Shown here: positions 8,315 to 17,162 of the stretch, in pieces
Layout of the letters: each line of letters opens with the position of its first letter
Numbering within the stretch: the first letter of the stretch is position 1
Assembly: GCA_023382595.1 (NCBI GenBank)
Contig: JAHDWB010000001.1
Span: 124,001 to 188,000, forward strand
Length of the DNA: 64,000 nt
Reading direction: 5' to 3'
Source: Anaerolineales bacterium
GTDB lineage: Bacteria; Chloroflexota; Anaerolineae; Anaerolineales; Villigracilaceae
Translations under genes and position numbers: made by a program
The notes under the pieces: generated by a model
What the model was told of the DNA's origin: nothing
Seen by the model: the letters and a program-made list of their open reading frames with translations, nothing else
Databases searched by the model: none

Positions 8315-8428
8315 TTTTCACCTCTTTTTGAATTGGTTACATCTTTATAGTCGTACAAGAGATAAAAAAGTTACTGGGGTTCCTGAGAGAAAAATGAGAA
8401 ATTCCGCAGCCTCAAAAACGCAATACGG

Positions 8429-9538
8429 TCACTTCGCCTGCGCATACACACGCTTGAACTCCTCGATGAATTGCGCGGCGATCTGTTGGTTAAAAATGAT
8501 CAGCAGGGTCTCATCATTGCGGATCTCGGCGGCGTTGGTAAAGTTGTAGGAACCAAGAATCACAATGGATTCGTCGATGATGATGACCTTATGATGCATC
8601 TGACCGGCATTCCCATCGCGATACACATCCAGCCCGGCTTGACGGAACGGATCGAACTCCGTCCCGATATTTGATTTGACCTGTTCGTCATCCAACACCC
8701 CTGCTACTGTGACCCCGTTCCTCGCGCGGGCGCGGACCGCTTCACCGATCGGGTCGGATGTGAAGGAAAATGCCATGAAATAGATGCTTTCCTGCGCCGC
8801 ATTGACCAATTCCACCACCCTGTTTTGCACGCCGTCATCGGGCGAGAAATAGGTTTCAATGTCCGTGCCTTCAATGGTAATCTTCGGGTTCGGCGTTTCA
8901 GGGACAATTGCATCTCCGAACTTGTCATCCACGAACATCTCATTGAATTCTTTGGTGAAGTTCTCTGCCAATTTCACCGAACGGATGCGGATGAAATGGT
9001 TGTTATCAAGATACGCACCCGAATCTGTAAAATTCGCCGAACCTGTCCATATCTCGTACCCATCAATAACGACGAACTTGTTGTGCATCAACCCTTCACG
9101 GCGATCGCCCAACATCGGGATGCCTTCATCTTTCAATCGCTGCGGATCGGAACGGTCCATATTGTCGCTTTCCATCACCATGCGGACCTGCACACCACGG
9201 TCATACGCGCGGATCAATGCATTGCGGACGCTGTTCAAGTTCAGGCTATAGATCGCAACATCCACAGTCAGGCGTGCAGAATCGATCGCCGCCACAAGCG
9301 GACCATCCATCCCGCCCGTCTGCTGGGATGCAAGCGGATTGAGCGGATCCGTAAAATACAACGCAAACCAGCCGCCATCCACGCCGTAGCCTGCGGGCAG
9401 TGGAATCTCCGTCAGCGGAGGAAGCGGCGTATCAATGCCGGGATACGATACCGGCGGAGTCTGAGGCGCAGCCGTCGGGGCATTACACGCGGTCAAAAAG
9501 ATCAGGAGCACGAACAATAAAGTCAATACCTTTTTCAT
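8429..9538 (-). CDS. Secreted phospholipase D-fold lipoprotein with two HKD motifs
   Basis: A 369-residue protein from the ATG at 9538, preceded by GGAGAA; the longer in-frame start at 9574 lies in the divergent promoter region. The signal peptide MKKVLTLLFVLLIFLTAC has its lipobox Cys at residue 18. Two catalytic motifs are present, HNKFVVIDGYEIWTGSANFT and HHKVIIIDESIVILGSYNFT, each with the H-K-D spacing of the PLD superfamily. That family includes phospholipases and the Nuc-type nucleases. The compact two-motif form resembles bacterial Nuc/PLD-like hydrolases, so the substrate may be lipid or DNA outside the cell. It diverges from murJ. Confidence 0.85.
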   Translation of the reverse strand: MKKVLTLLFVLLIFLTACNAPTAAPQTPPVSYPGIDTPLPPLTEIPLPAGYGVDGGWFALYFTDPLNPLASQQTGGMDGPLVAAIDSARLTVDVAIYSLNLNSVRNALIRAYDRGVQVRMVMESDNMDRSDPQRLKDEGIPMLGDRREGLMHNKFVVIDGYEIWTGSANFTDSGAYLDNNHFIRIRSVKLAENFTKEFNEMFVDDKFGDAIVPETPNPKITIEGTDIETYFSPDDGVQNRVVELVNAAQESIYFMAFSFTSDPIGEAVRARARNGVTVAGVLDDEQVKSNIGTEFDPFRQAGLDVYRDGNAGQMHHKVIIIDESIVILGSYNFTNAAEIRNDETLLIIFNQQIAAQFIEEFKRVYAQAK

Positions 9539-9556
9539 GGGATTCTCCGATGGGAT

Positions 9557-9562
9557 TATAAT
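9557..9562 (+). promoter_or_regulatory. -10 box of murJ close to the start codon
   Basis: TATAAT ends only 10 bases before the murJ ATG at 9573, and no Shine-Dalgarno sequence lies between (TCGCGCCACCC is C-rich). Transcription would start about 3-5 bases before, or at, the ATG, giving a leaderless or nearly leaderless mRNA. Confidence 0.5.
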
Positions 9563-9572
9563 CGCGCCACCC

Positions 9573-11147
9573 ATGTCTCAATCCGATACAACCGCAAACC
9601 GCCAGATCGCGCGCGCCGCAGGGACGGTGATGTTCGCCATCGTGCTCGGGCAGGTTGCCAGCTTGATCCGCAGTGTGCTTGTGGCGCAAGCCTTTCCATC
9701 GTTCGAATTGGATGCCTTCTTTTCAGCAAACCGCGTCAGTGAAACTTTGTTCACGCTGATCGCGGCAGGCGCACTCGGGTCGGCTTTTTTACCAACGTTC
9801 ACCGGGCTGTTGGCGAAGGAAGAACGCGCCTCTGCATGGAAACTTGCATCGGCGTTGATCAATCTTGTCACGTTAATCCTCAGCGCTGCGGCTTTGCTCG
9901 CTTCTATCTTTGCGCCGCAGATCGTGCGCCATCTGCTTGCACCCGGGCTTTCTGAAAACCCCGAAGCCTTCGCGCTCACGGTGAACCTACTTCGCATTCA
10001 ATCCGTTTCGGCGGTTCTCTTTGGCATCGGCGGATTGGTGATGAGCATCCTCAATGCGCATCAAGTATTTTTTATTCCGCAAATTACTGCTGCAATGTAT
10101 CAACTGGGGCAGATATTCGGCGTGCTGGTGCTTTCGCGTTGGATCGGAATCTACGGGCTTGCGTGGGGTGTGGTGATCGGCGCGAGTCTGTTTTTGTTGG
10201 TGCAAATTCCATCCCTGCTTAAGCTCAATGGCAGGTTTTCACTGTCATTTGGTTTGGGCAACGCCCATGTTGTAAAAGTAATTCAACTGATGGGACCGCG
10301 CGTTTTTGGCGTAGCCATTGTTCAACTGAATTTTTGGGTCAACAACAATCTTGGCTCGCGGATGGCGGAAGGCAGTATTCAAAGCCTCGCCTACGCATTT
10401 ACGTTGATGGTGATGGCGCAAGCGGCGATTGCGCAGTCGGTGGCAATTGCAGCCATGCCGACGTTTTCAGCACAGCACGCGCTCGGCAAATTGGATGAAA
10501 TGCGCGCTTCGCTTGCCTCCGCCCTGAGAGGAATCCTGTTTCTGGCAGTGCCTGCCAGCGCCGGGCTGATGCTGCTCGGGCGTCCGATCGTTTCCATGCT
10601 GTATGAGCGCGGGGAATTCAACGCCACCATCGCCGAAATGACCGCCTGGGCGTTGTTATGGTTTGCGGCAGGGTTGGTGGGGCACTCCGTCATGGAAGTG
10701 TTGACCCGCGCCTTCTACGCCCAACAGGATACAAAGACACCCGTCATCATCGGCGTCATTGCAATGGGATTGAATGTTTTTTTCAGCATTACCCTATCCC
10801 GCTGCTTTGCAAGCATTGGCTGGTATCCGTTGGGCGGGCTGGCATTGGCAAACTCACTGGCAACCGCGCTCGAAGCGATTGCATTGTTTTTGATGATGCG
10901 GAGACGATTGAATGGAATCGAAGGGCGGCATATCCTGCGCGGGGCAATCCCTGCTTTTGGGGCGGCGGCGTTCATGTCACTTGTGCTGTGGGGCTGGCTG
11001 AAAATTGGCGCGGGACTCAACCCCTGGATCCTTGCCCCTGTTGGAGTGGCGCTGGGCGGAATGGTCTATTTTGGCATCCTGTTTATTGTACGCGTGCCTG
11101 AGTTAAGTACGATCGCAAATGGGATATTGAGAAGATTGAAGCGATAA
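9573..11147 (+). CDS. murJ: Lipid II flippase MurJ (MviN family)
   Basis: A 524-residue membrane protein with about 14 hydrophobic helices, the usual size of MurJ. The N-terminal part ANRQIARAAGTVMFAIVLGQ then FPSFELDAFFSANRVSETLF, with LGSAFLPTF, is the MviN signature. These proteins flip lipid-linked peptidoglycan precursor across the cytoplasmic membrane. The start at 9573 is preferred over 9537 because alignment to the family begins there and a TATAAT lies just upstream. It is transcribed alone and ends at a hairpin with a long T-run at 11152-11186. It diverges from the PLD-fold lipoprotein gene. Confidence 0.92.
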   Translation: MSQSDTTANRQIARAAGTVMFAIVLGQVASLIRSVLVAQAFPSFELDAFFSANRVSETLFTLIAAGALGSAFLPTFTGLLAKEERASAWKLASALINLVTLILSAAALLASIFAPQIVRHLLAPGLSENPEAFALTVNLLRIQSVSAVLFGIGGLVMSILNAHQVFFIPQITAAMYQLGQIFGVLVLSRWIGIYGLAWGVVIGASLFLLVQIPSLLKLNGRFSLSFGLGNAHVVKVIQLMGPRVFGVAIVQLNFWVNNNLGSRMAEGSIQSLAYAFTLMVMAQAAIAQSVAIAAMPTFSAQHALGKLDEMRASLASALRGILFLAVPASAGLMLLGRPIVSMLYERGEFNATIAEMTAWALLWFAAGLVGHSVMEVLTRAFYAQQDTKTPVIIGVIAMGLNVFFSITLSRCFASIGWYPLGGLALANSLATALEAIALFLMMRRRLNGIEGRHILRGAIPAFGAAAFMSLVLWGWLKIGAGLNPWILAPVGVALGGMVYFGILFIVRVPELSTIANGILRRLKR

Positions 11148-11151
11148 AGAT

Positions 11152-11186
11152 AAACTCCGAAGTTGCTTCGACTTCGAAGTTTTTTT
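11152..11186 (+). terminator. Rho-independent terminator of murJ
   Basis: A 12-bp stem with one mismatch (11152-11163 with 11171-11182) is followed by seven T (11180-11186). It lies between murJ and the convergent DUF212 gene. Confidence 0.85.
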
Positions 11187-11188
11187 AT

Positions 11189-11641
11189 TCAGGGCCAGAT
11201 CATCCATTGTACGATGGCGACCAGCAGACCAAGGATGATCCCGCCGACCACCTCCAGCGGGGTATGCCCGATCACTTCCTTCAATTCATCTTCGCTCCAC
11301 ATGTGCCCATGGAGCAGCTCATCGAACAGCAGGTTGATTCTTTCAGCGTGTTTGCCCGCCTGCCTGCGGACGCCCGCCGCATCGTGCGCGATGATCATGG
11401 TGGCGCCAACCGCAATGGCAAAGAGCGGGTTATCGAAGCCGTGATACAAACCGACCGCCAGCGTCCCCGCCACCATCAGGGCAGTATGCGAAGACGGCAT
11501 TCCGCCCGCCGCGAAGAACATTGCCCACATCCAACGGCGCGAGCGTAAATATTCGGTGGGGATTTTCAACACCTGTGCCAGCAGCCACCCCGCCAGCACT
11601 GCGATCAATACTTTATTCTGCAAAATATCGAGCAGGTTCAT
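11189..11641 (-). CDS. Divergent PAP2-family membrane protein (DUF212, YuiD-like)
   Basis: A 150-residue protein with 3-4 hydrophobic helices. It has GGMPSSHTALMVAG, the PSSH motif of acid phosphatase/PAP2 enzymes, and HDAAGVRRQAGKHA, as in the DUF212 family. These are predicted membrane phosphatases; plants and bacteria have homologues of similar length, and the substrate is unknown. Its start overlaps the stop of xseB (ATGA), so it is the last gene of the xseA-xseB-DUF212 operon. The functional link to exonuclease VII is not obvious and may reflect only shared transcription. Confidence 0.85.
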   Translation of the reverse strand: MNLLDILQNKVLIAVLAGWLLAQVLKIPTEYLRSRRWMWAMFFAAGGMPSSHTALMVAGTLAVGLYHGFDNPLFAIAVGATMIIAHDAAGVRRQAGKHAERINLLFDELLHGHMWSEDELKEVIGHTPLEVVGGIILGLLVAIVQWMIWP

Positions 11642-11883
11642 TCAGACTCTTCTTCAAATTCGACCAGCGACTCGCCAGCCAGTTTCTGCACTTTGAGTTG
11701 GGCGGCATCCAGTAAAGCGCCGCACTGCTTGACCAAAGCCTGCCCGCGCTCGAACAGCTTGATCGCATCTTCGAGTTGGTTCTGCTCCCCTTCCAACGCT
11801 TCGACAATACCTTCCAGTTCGGCAAGGGCTTCTTCATAGGTCAATTCTTCAACAGGTTTGGGGATGTTTTTTGTTTTTGCCAT
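11638..11883 (-). CDS. xseB: Exodeoxyribonuclease VII small subunit
   Basis: An 81-residue helical protein with the family core LTYEEALAELEGIVEALEGE and the following helix LEDAIKLFERGQALVKQC. Several small subunits bind one XseA subunit to form exonuclease VII, which degrades single-stranded DNA from both ends. Length is typical. It lies 33 bases downstream of xseA and overlaps the next gene by four bases. No unusual features. Confidence 0.93.
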   Translation of the reverse strand: MAKTKNIPKPVEELTYEEALAELEGIVEALEGEQNQLEDAIKLFERGQALVKQCGALLDAAQLKVQKLAGESLVEFEEESE

Positions 11884-11916
11884 ATTTACTCCGATGTTCG
11901 TAATTCAATATTCGAA

Positions 11917-13119
11917 TCACGATTTTCGATGCACTTCAAATTCTCCATCGCTGACGCGGACGTTAAGTTCACCTTGCGCCTGCAAGACTTTGGACACGAC
12001 CACGCCATCGGCTTTCCTTGTGATGATAGCATATCCGCGCGAAAGGATGCCTTCAGGATTCAACGCCTGCAATCGTTTCCACATCCCATCTACGCGGGCG
12101 GACTGCAATTGGATGCGATGCGCTAGCGCGGCAGTGGTGCGGCGGGAAAGTTCGTCGAGAGATTGAATTTCAGATTGGATGCGCCGTTCAGGCGAGACGT
12201 AACGCAGACGGGAGATCAGGGATGAGATCAATGCCCGCTGGTCAGCGAGCAGGCTGGAGGTCATATCCGTGAGGCGGGATTGGTATGAGGAAAGATCAAA
12301 CCGGAGATCATCCAGCGTGGTCTGAGTCGCCAGTTCCGCGGCGGCGGTGGGAGTCGGGGCACGCAGGTCAGCGACGAAGTCGCAGAGAGTGAAATCCGTT
12401 TCGTGACCGACGCCCGATATGACGGGAGTTTGCGAGGCGGCAACCGCGCGGACCACGCGCTCGTCATTGAACGCCCACAGGTCTTCGATGGAACCGCCGC
12501 CGCGCGCGAGCAGGATCACGTCGGGGTTGTGTTGGTCGAGGGAGGCAAGCGCATTTACCAGCGCGGGCGGAGCATCCACGCCCTGCACAGCGGACGGTGC
12601 AAGGATGACGCGCGTAAGCGGCTGGCGGCGGCGGATGGTGTTGAGCATGTCGCGCAGTGCCGCGCCTGTGGCGGAGGTGACAATGCCGATGGTTTGCGGG
12701 AAGACTGGAATTTCGCGCTTGCGTTCGGGGTCGAAGAGACCTTCCGCTTCGAGCATGGACTTGAGCCGCAGGAATTCCTGAAAAAGCGCGCCTTCGCCTT
12801 TTGCCTGGATGAGATTGGCGACGAGTTGATACTGTCCCTGCGGCTCATAGACGGCAATGCGCCCATGCACTTCGACCGCCGCGCCTTCTTGAAGAACGGG
12901 TCTTGTGCGTGCTGCATCGGTCTTCCACATGACACATTTGAGCGAGGCGTTCTTGTCCTTGAGCGTGAAATAGATGTGACCCGAGGCGGGGCGCGAAAGA
13001 TTGGATATCTCGCCCGTCACCCACACATCCTGCAATTCGGGGTTGTCCTCCAAAAGTTTGCGGATGCGGAAGGTGAGTTGGGAAACGGTCAGGGTTTCGG
13101 AGAAAAGACTGGGTTGCAT
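11917..13119 (-). CDS. xseA: Exodeoxyribonuclease VII large subunit
   Basis: A 400-residue protein. The N-terminal OB-fold (VSQLTFRIRKLLEDNPELQDVWVTGEISNL ... SGHIYFTLKD) is followed by the catalytic domain with GIVTSATGAALRDMLNTIRRR, DVILLARGGGSIEDLWAFNDE and PVISGVGHETDFTLCDFVADLRAPTPTAAAE. All are strongly conserved in XseA. It works with XseB on single-stranded DNA during repair. The length is slightly shorter than in E. coli, with a short C-terminal coiled-coil. It leads the three-gene minus-strand operon. The start at 13119 has only a weak ribosome site. Confidence 0.95.
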   Translation of the reverse strand: MQPSLFSETLTVSQLTFRIRKLLEDNPELQDVWVTGEISNLSRPASGHIYFTLKDKNASLKCVMWKTDAARTRPVLQEGAAVEVHGRIAVYEPQGQYQLVANLIQAKGEGALFQEFLRLKSMLEAEGLFDPERKREIPVFPQTIGIVTSATGAALRDMLNTIRRRQPLTRVILAPSAVQGVDAPPALVNALASLDQHNPDVILLARGGGSIEDLWAFNDERVVRAVAASQTPVISGVGHETDFTLCDFVADLRAPTPTAAAELATQTTLDDLRFDLSSYQSRLTDMTSSLLADQRALISSLISRLRYVSPERRIQSEIQSLDELSRRTTAALAHRIQLQSARVDGMWKRLQALNPEGILSRGYAIITRKADGVVVSKVLQAQGELNVRVSDGEFEVHRKS

Positions 13120-13297
13120 CGGAGTGAGGATAATCCAAAATTCGGGAATGGGGAATGGGAAATTGGTTTAAAGGTTTGCTTATTCAAGGTTTGAAGGTTA
13201 ATAGTCTGGTTAAGGGATTTTGGACGGCGAATTTTCGCCTATAATTGAGCCGTAAAAGACGTTCAAACCTGTAAGCCTTTCAACCTTCCAAACAAAC

Positions 13298-13780
13298 ATG
13301 AATCATCTCTGGTCACCCTGGCGTATGTCATACATCGAAAACCACGAAAAAGTGAACGGTTGTGTATTTTGCAACGCGCAGTCCCAGGCGGATGGCGCGG
13401 AAAACCTCATCGCATATCGCGGGAAACTGGCATATGTGATCCTAAACCGCTATCCATACACGAGCGGACATTTGATGGTCATCCCTTTCGCGCATGTGCC
13501 AAACCTCGAAGAACTGGACGGCGAAACCCGCGCCGAAATCATGGAACTGACATCGCGCTCGATGACTGTCCTGCGCGAGATCTACAAGCCGCACGGATTC
13601 AACATGGGCGCGAACATCGGCGAAGCGGCGGGCGCAGGTGTGTTGGGACACGTCCACATCCACATCGTTCCGCGCTGGGCTGGGGACACGAACTTCATGT
13701 CTGCGGTGGGAGAGACGCGCGTATTGCCCGAGTCATTGGAGGATACGTACAGACGAGTGAGAACAGCGTTTAGCGGTTAA
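13298..13780 (+). CDS. HIT family nucleotide hydrolase/phosphorylase
   Basis: A 160-residue protein with the histidine triad GHVHIHIVPRW (His118, His120, His122) and a possible zinc site from Cys22 and Cys25 (GCVFC). The N-terminal LWSPWRMSYI is typical of the Ap4A-phosphorylase/hydrolase branch found in Actinobacteria and Chloroflexota. These enzymes cleave diadenosine polyphosphates or related nucleotides. A TATAAT box lies about 50 bases upstream (13240-13245). The sequence before it carries simple GGTTTGAAGG-type repetition. It is followed after 43 bases by the YerB-like pair, possibly in one transcript. Confidence 0.88.
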   Translation: MNHLWSPWRMSYIENHEKVNGCVFCNAQSQADGAENLIAYRGKLAYVILNRYPYTSGHLMVIPFAHVPNLEELDGETRAEIMELTSRSMTVLREIYKPHGFNMGANIGEAAGAGVLGHVHIHIVPRWAGDTNFMSAVGETRVLPESLEDTYRRVRTAFSG

Positions 13781-13823
13781 CTTTTAACGTTTAGCAGTTG
13801 GGGAGAATATTCACGGAGACCTT

Positions 13824-15410
13824 ATGCGAATAGATAAAAGACGATTCCTTTATGCACTTATTATTTTTCTTATTCTGACAGCCTGCGGAGCGAACAGGGA
13901 TGTGGAAACCTTGGAAACGACCGAAACGCTCCTGACACAGCCCGCCACATCTCTCCCCATCCCTACCGCTACGCCGTTGGTTCCGCCGAACATCAATCCG
14001 CTGACGGGGCTGCACGTTGAAGACCCATCCCTGCTCGATCTGCCCGCCCTGCTGGTTTCGATCGCGCATTTCCCGGTCAATGCCCGCCCGCAGGCGGGGC
14101 TGTCCTTTGCACCGTGGGTCTTCGAGATCTACATCACTCAAGGCGGGACGCGTTTCCTGAGCGCCTTTCACGGTCAAATCCCTGAGCCTGAAGCCGCGGT
14201 CAGCGGGGATTGCTCCGTGCGCAACGAACCGTTCACGCAAACGAACAACCTCATCGGCAACCGCGTCTGGCTGGATGCGAACGGCAACCACATGCAGGAT
14301 GATTGGGAACGCGGCGTCGGCGGCGTGTGCGTGTACCTCTACCGCGAAAGCGGCGAATTCCTGCAACAAACATCCACCGACAGCAACGGATATTACGGTT
14401 TCAACGTCGAACCGGGCAGGTATATCGTCGTCTTTCAAAAACCTGCATGGATGGAATTCGTGCAGAAACATATCGGGGATTTGGAAAAAGACAGCGATGC
14501 CGACCCAGCCTCCGGTCAGACCGAGGCGTTCGACGTCAACACTTCGCTTCTTCATCTGGACGCAGGCTTGGTCTTGTCCTCCAATCCTTTTCCCGCCTCC
14601 GAGCTTCCTCTTGCCAAAGTGGGACCGGTCCGTTCGGGACGTTTGATCTATGCCGACATCGCCGCCTTCTTCCCCGACTCATGCCTGATCTATGCCTTCG
14701 CCTCACCCGAAGTGCTGGATAAAATTCCGCAATGTTTTTTTGTGACGCATGACGTCGACGGCGGCGGGTACATGCTCGATACGCAGGAACTGCGGCGGCT
14801 CGCGCAGAGAAACAAGGACGGCGAGATCGATTACGCCAGCAATACCTTTGACGATGCGCCTCCCGCCGGCGGCATGGATGCTTCGCGATTGCATGTGTAC
14901 ATTGCCTATCTCAATCAATCCGCATGGGTGTATGACGCGGCGTCGCAAAGTTACTGGCGTTATGTGGACAATGCCAGCATGGACACGGCGGGTGTCGTCC
15001 ATCCCGAAATTGACCGGCTGACGAAGCGCCAACTGCAATTTGAAAATGTCATCGTCCTGTTCACAGACCATGATGTGATCTCCCCCACCAATCTGGATAT
15101 CCACCTGCGGGAGAATGATATTGGCAATGCGCTTTTATTCCGCGACGGGCGGATGTATGATATCTCATGGAGCACGGTCATGAGCGAAGAAGAGATCCAG
15201 ACCGGACGCCAAAAGCCGATCAAGTTCATGAGCGCGGACGGTGAAACGCTGATGCCGCTCAAGCCCGGGCGCACGTGGATATTGGTCGTCACGCCGGAAA
15301 CGGTGGTGGCAGAGAAAAGCGCGAGCAGATGGGAACTGCGTTTCTTCCAACCCGAAGCCGTCATAAAGAATGACGATGCGGACGCAGATACAGATGCAGG
15401 TGAAGAGTGA
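13824..15410 (+). CDS. DUF3048 (YerB-like) lipoprotein with inserted SdrD B-like domain, copy 1
   Basis: A 528-residue lipoprotein with lipobox Cys21 (ILTAC) and a Thr/Pro-rich spacer. DUF3048 starts at about residue 57 (NPLTGLHVEDPSLLDLPALL ... ARPQAGLSFA ... GGTRFLSAF, to about 118). It is interrupted by residues ~143-250, an SdrD B-like Cna-type domain: IGNRVWLDANGNHMQDDWE, DSNGYYGF and DSDADPASGQT. DUF3048 then resumes at KVGPVRSGRLIYADIAAFF (~265) and continues to the end. DUF3048 proteins such as Bacillus YerB have unknown function. The insert carries a DxNxNxxxD-type calcium loop. The next gene is a full-length paralogue overlapping it by four bases. Confidence 0.82.
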   Translation: MRIDKRRFLYALIIFLILTACGANRDVETLETTETLLTQPATSLPIPTATPLVPPNINPLTGLHVEDPSLLDLPALLVSIAHFPVNARPQAGLSFAPWVFEIYITQGGTRFLSAFHGQIPEPEAAVSGDCSVRNEPFTQTNNLIGNRVWLDANGNHMQDDWERGVGGVCVYLYRESGEFLQQTSTDSNGYYGFNVEPGRYIVVFQKPAWMEFVQKHIGDLEKDSDADPASGQTEAFDVNTSLLHLDAGLVLSSNPFPASELPLAKVGPVRSGRLIYADIAAFFPDSCLIYAFASPEVLDKIPQCFFVTHDVDGGGYMLDTQELRRLAQRNKDGEIDYASNTFDDAPPAGGMDASRLHVYIAYLNQSAWVYDAASQSYWRYVDNASMDTAGVVHPEIDRLTKRQLQFENVIVLFTDHDVISPTNLDIHLRENDIGNALLFRDGRMYDISWSTVMSEEEIQTGRQKPIKFMSADGETLMPLKPGRTWILVVTPETVVAEKSASRWELRFFQPEAVIKNDDADADTDAGEE

Positions 15411-17071
15411 TACAGGCTGGGCGCGTTAACTTCGCGCGCTACATCGTGTCAGTGTTTTTATTGATGGGAATCATCTCCGCCTGCGGGAATATACAAGAGA
15501 ACGAAGCGCCCACAACCGAAATCGTCACGCCGATCGTTACAGCATCACCAGAGTCCACAGCGACCATTCCCCCGACATCCACACCCCAGCCACACGGCTC
15601 GCCCATCGCGTATGGTCCCGAACTCGAAGATTTCCCGGCGGGCGTCAACCCGCTGACAGGTTTGCGCGTCGAGGACCCTTCATGGCTCGACCTGCCCGCC
15701 GTGCTGGTGTCGGTCAGCAATATGCCGGTTACGGCGCGTCCGCAGGCGGGGTTAAGTTTCGCGTCCTGGGTCTTTGAATTTTTCATCGGCACAGGCTCGA
15801 CGCGCTTCATGTCCGTTTTCTATGGCGGCGCGCCGCGCATCATTCCCAACGTCAGCGGCGGGTGCGATGGCGAAGTCAAAAATCCAACGAACGAAACCAT
15901 CGGGAACCGCGTCTGGCTGGATGAGAACGTGAACGGCGTGCAGGACGATTGGGAAGTCGGCGTTTCCGGCGTGTGCGTCCGCCTGCTGGACGGGAACAGC
16001 CGCGAGGTCATTGCCGAGGCGGTCACGGATTCCAACGGCTATTTCTGGTTCGAGCGTCCGAGCCGCGAAGTCCTCATCCAGTTCATCAAACCGGAGTTCT
16101 ACGAGTTTACGCAAATGAACGTCGGCGACGAAGACCATGACAGTGACGCACACCCAGTGACCGGTGAAACAAGAATATTTACCGCAGACGCTTCCGCCTC
16201 ATTCTTCGACGCAGGCTTGATCCTGTCCGAGATTCCTTCTCCCGCGCCGACGGTGTTCGTCACCGGCACGCCGCCGAATTGGTACATCCCGCAAGAGCCG
16301 TATATCGGACCAATCCGTTCGGGGCGGTTGACGTATAACAAGATCGGCGCGTTGTTTTGGAATTCGTGCCTTGTGTATGCCAGCGCGGCATGGGACATTG
16401 GCGAGATGCTGGATGGCTGCGAGATCGTCTACGGCGTGGATTCGTCCACGCCCAACAGTGCGTTATTGACCGTGACCCGTCTGCGCGAACTGGCGCAGGA
16501 AAGCCGCGTGGCGGGACAGCCCGTCAATTATTCGGGCAACCTGTTTTCGGATGCGGTTCCTGCGGATGGAAAGCCTGCGACGGATGTTTCGGTCTATTAT
16601 CATGCCTATACGCAGGCGGCATGGAAGTATGACCCCGTCTCCGGCAGTTACCTGCGTTGGACGGATCTCGCCGACGGCAACGGCACATTTCTGCCCCATA
16701 TAGACCGGTTGACAGGCAGGCAGCTCACCTTCGAGAATGTGATCGTCCTGTTCGCAGACCATGAACGCTACCGCCACAACCAGTTCGAAATCGATCTGGG
16801 AAGCGGCAAAGGCGGCTACGCTTATCTCTTCCGCGATGGGCAGGCCTTCCCCATTCGCTGGACTACACGCAACCGTGAGTGGGAAAAGCAGACCGGACTG
16901 CCGCGCCCGGTCTATTTTCTGGATTCGCAGAACAATCCCATCGCCCTGCACCCCGGGCAGACGTGGATCCATTTGGTTACGCCGTTTTCGTATGTGGAGG
17001 ATCAGGGGAACGGGAATTGGCGGATCCGCTTCGTCCCGCCGATAGACCCAGAAGATACACCTGTGCCATGA
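15407..17071 (+). CDS. DUF3048 (YerB-like) lipoprotein with inserted SdrD B-like domain, copy 2
   Basis: A 554-residue paralogue of the preceding gene. The likely start is a GTG at 15407 that overlaps the upstream TGA; AGGTGAAG just before it can serve as ribosome site. A lipoprotein signal with Cys26 (GIISAC) is followed by a Thr/Pro spacer. DUF3048 begins at about residue 81 (NPLTGLRVEDPSWLDLPAVL). It is split by an SdrD B-like domain at about 164-272 (IGNRVWLDENVNGVQDDWE, DSDAHPVTGET), and resumes at YIGPIRSGRLTYNKIGALF (~299). The same domain nesting in both copies means the insertion preceded the duplication. Divergence in the linkers suggests different partners. Function unknown; probably extracytoplasmic. 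Confidence 0.82.
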   Translation: MIQAGRVNFARYIVSVFLLMGIISACGNIQENEAPTTEIVTPIVTASPESTATIPPTSTPQPHGSPIAYGPELEDFPAGVNPLTGLRVEDPSWLDLPAVLVSVSNMPVTARPQAGLSFASWVFEFFIGTGSTRFMSVFYGGAPRIIPNVSGGCDGEVKNPTNETIGNRVWLDENVNGVQDDWEVGVSGVCVRLLDGNSREVIAEAVTDSNGYFWFERPSREVLIQFIKPEFYEFTQMNVGDEDHDSDAHPVTGETRIFTADASASFFDAGLILSEIPSPAPTVFVTGTPPNWYIPQEPYIGPIRSGRLTYNKIGALFWNSCLVYASAAWDIGEMLDGCEIVYGVDSSTPNSALLTVTRLRELAQESRVAGQPVNYSGNLFSDAVPADGKPATDVSVYYHAYTQAAWKYDPVSGSYLRWTDLADGNGTFLPHIDRLTGRQLTFENVIVLFADHERYRHNQFEIDLGSGKGGYAYLFRDGQAFPIRWTTRNREWEKQTGLPRPVYFLDSQNNPIALHPGQTWIHLVTPFSYVEDQGNGNWRIRFVPPIDPEDTPVP

Positions 17072-17162
17072 TGCATGAGTATGACAAATGTCAGTAGAAT
17101 TCCGTCCCTGCGAGGCGTATAGTGGAGGTGATATTTCCCAATCGCTCAGTCTCGGAGGCTTC

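Noticed and set aside
8825-9520. 231-codon plus-strand frame opposite the PLD-fold lipoprotein
   Set aside because: Antisense to a gene with two intact HKD motifs; no domain recognised in the antisense frame.
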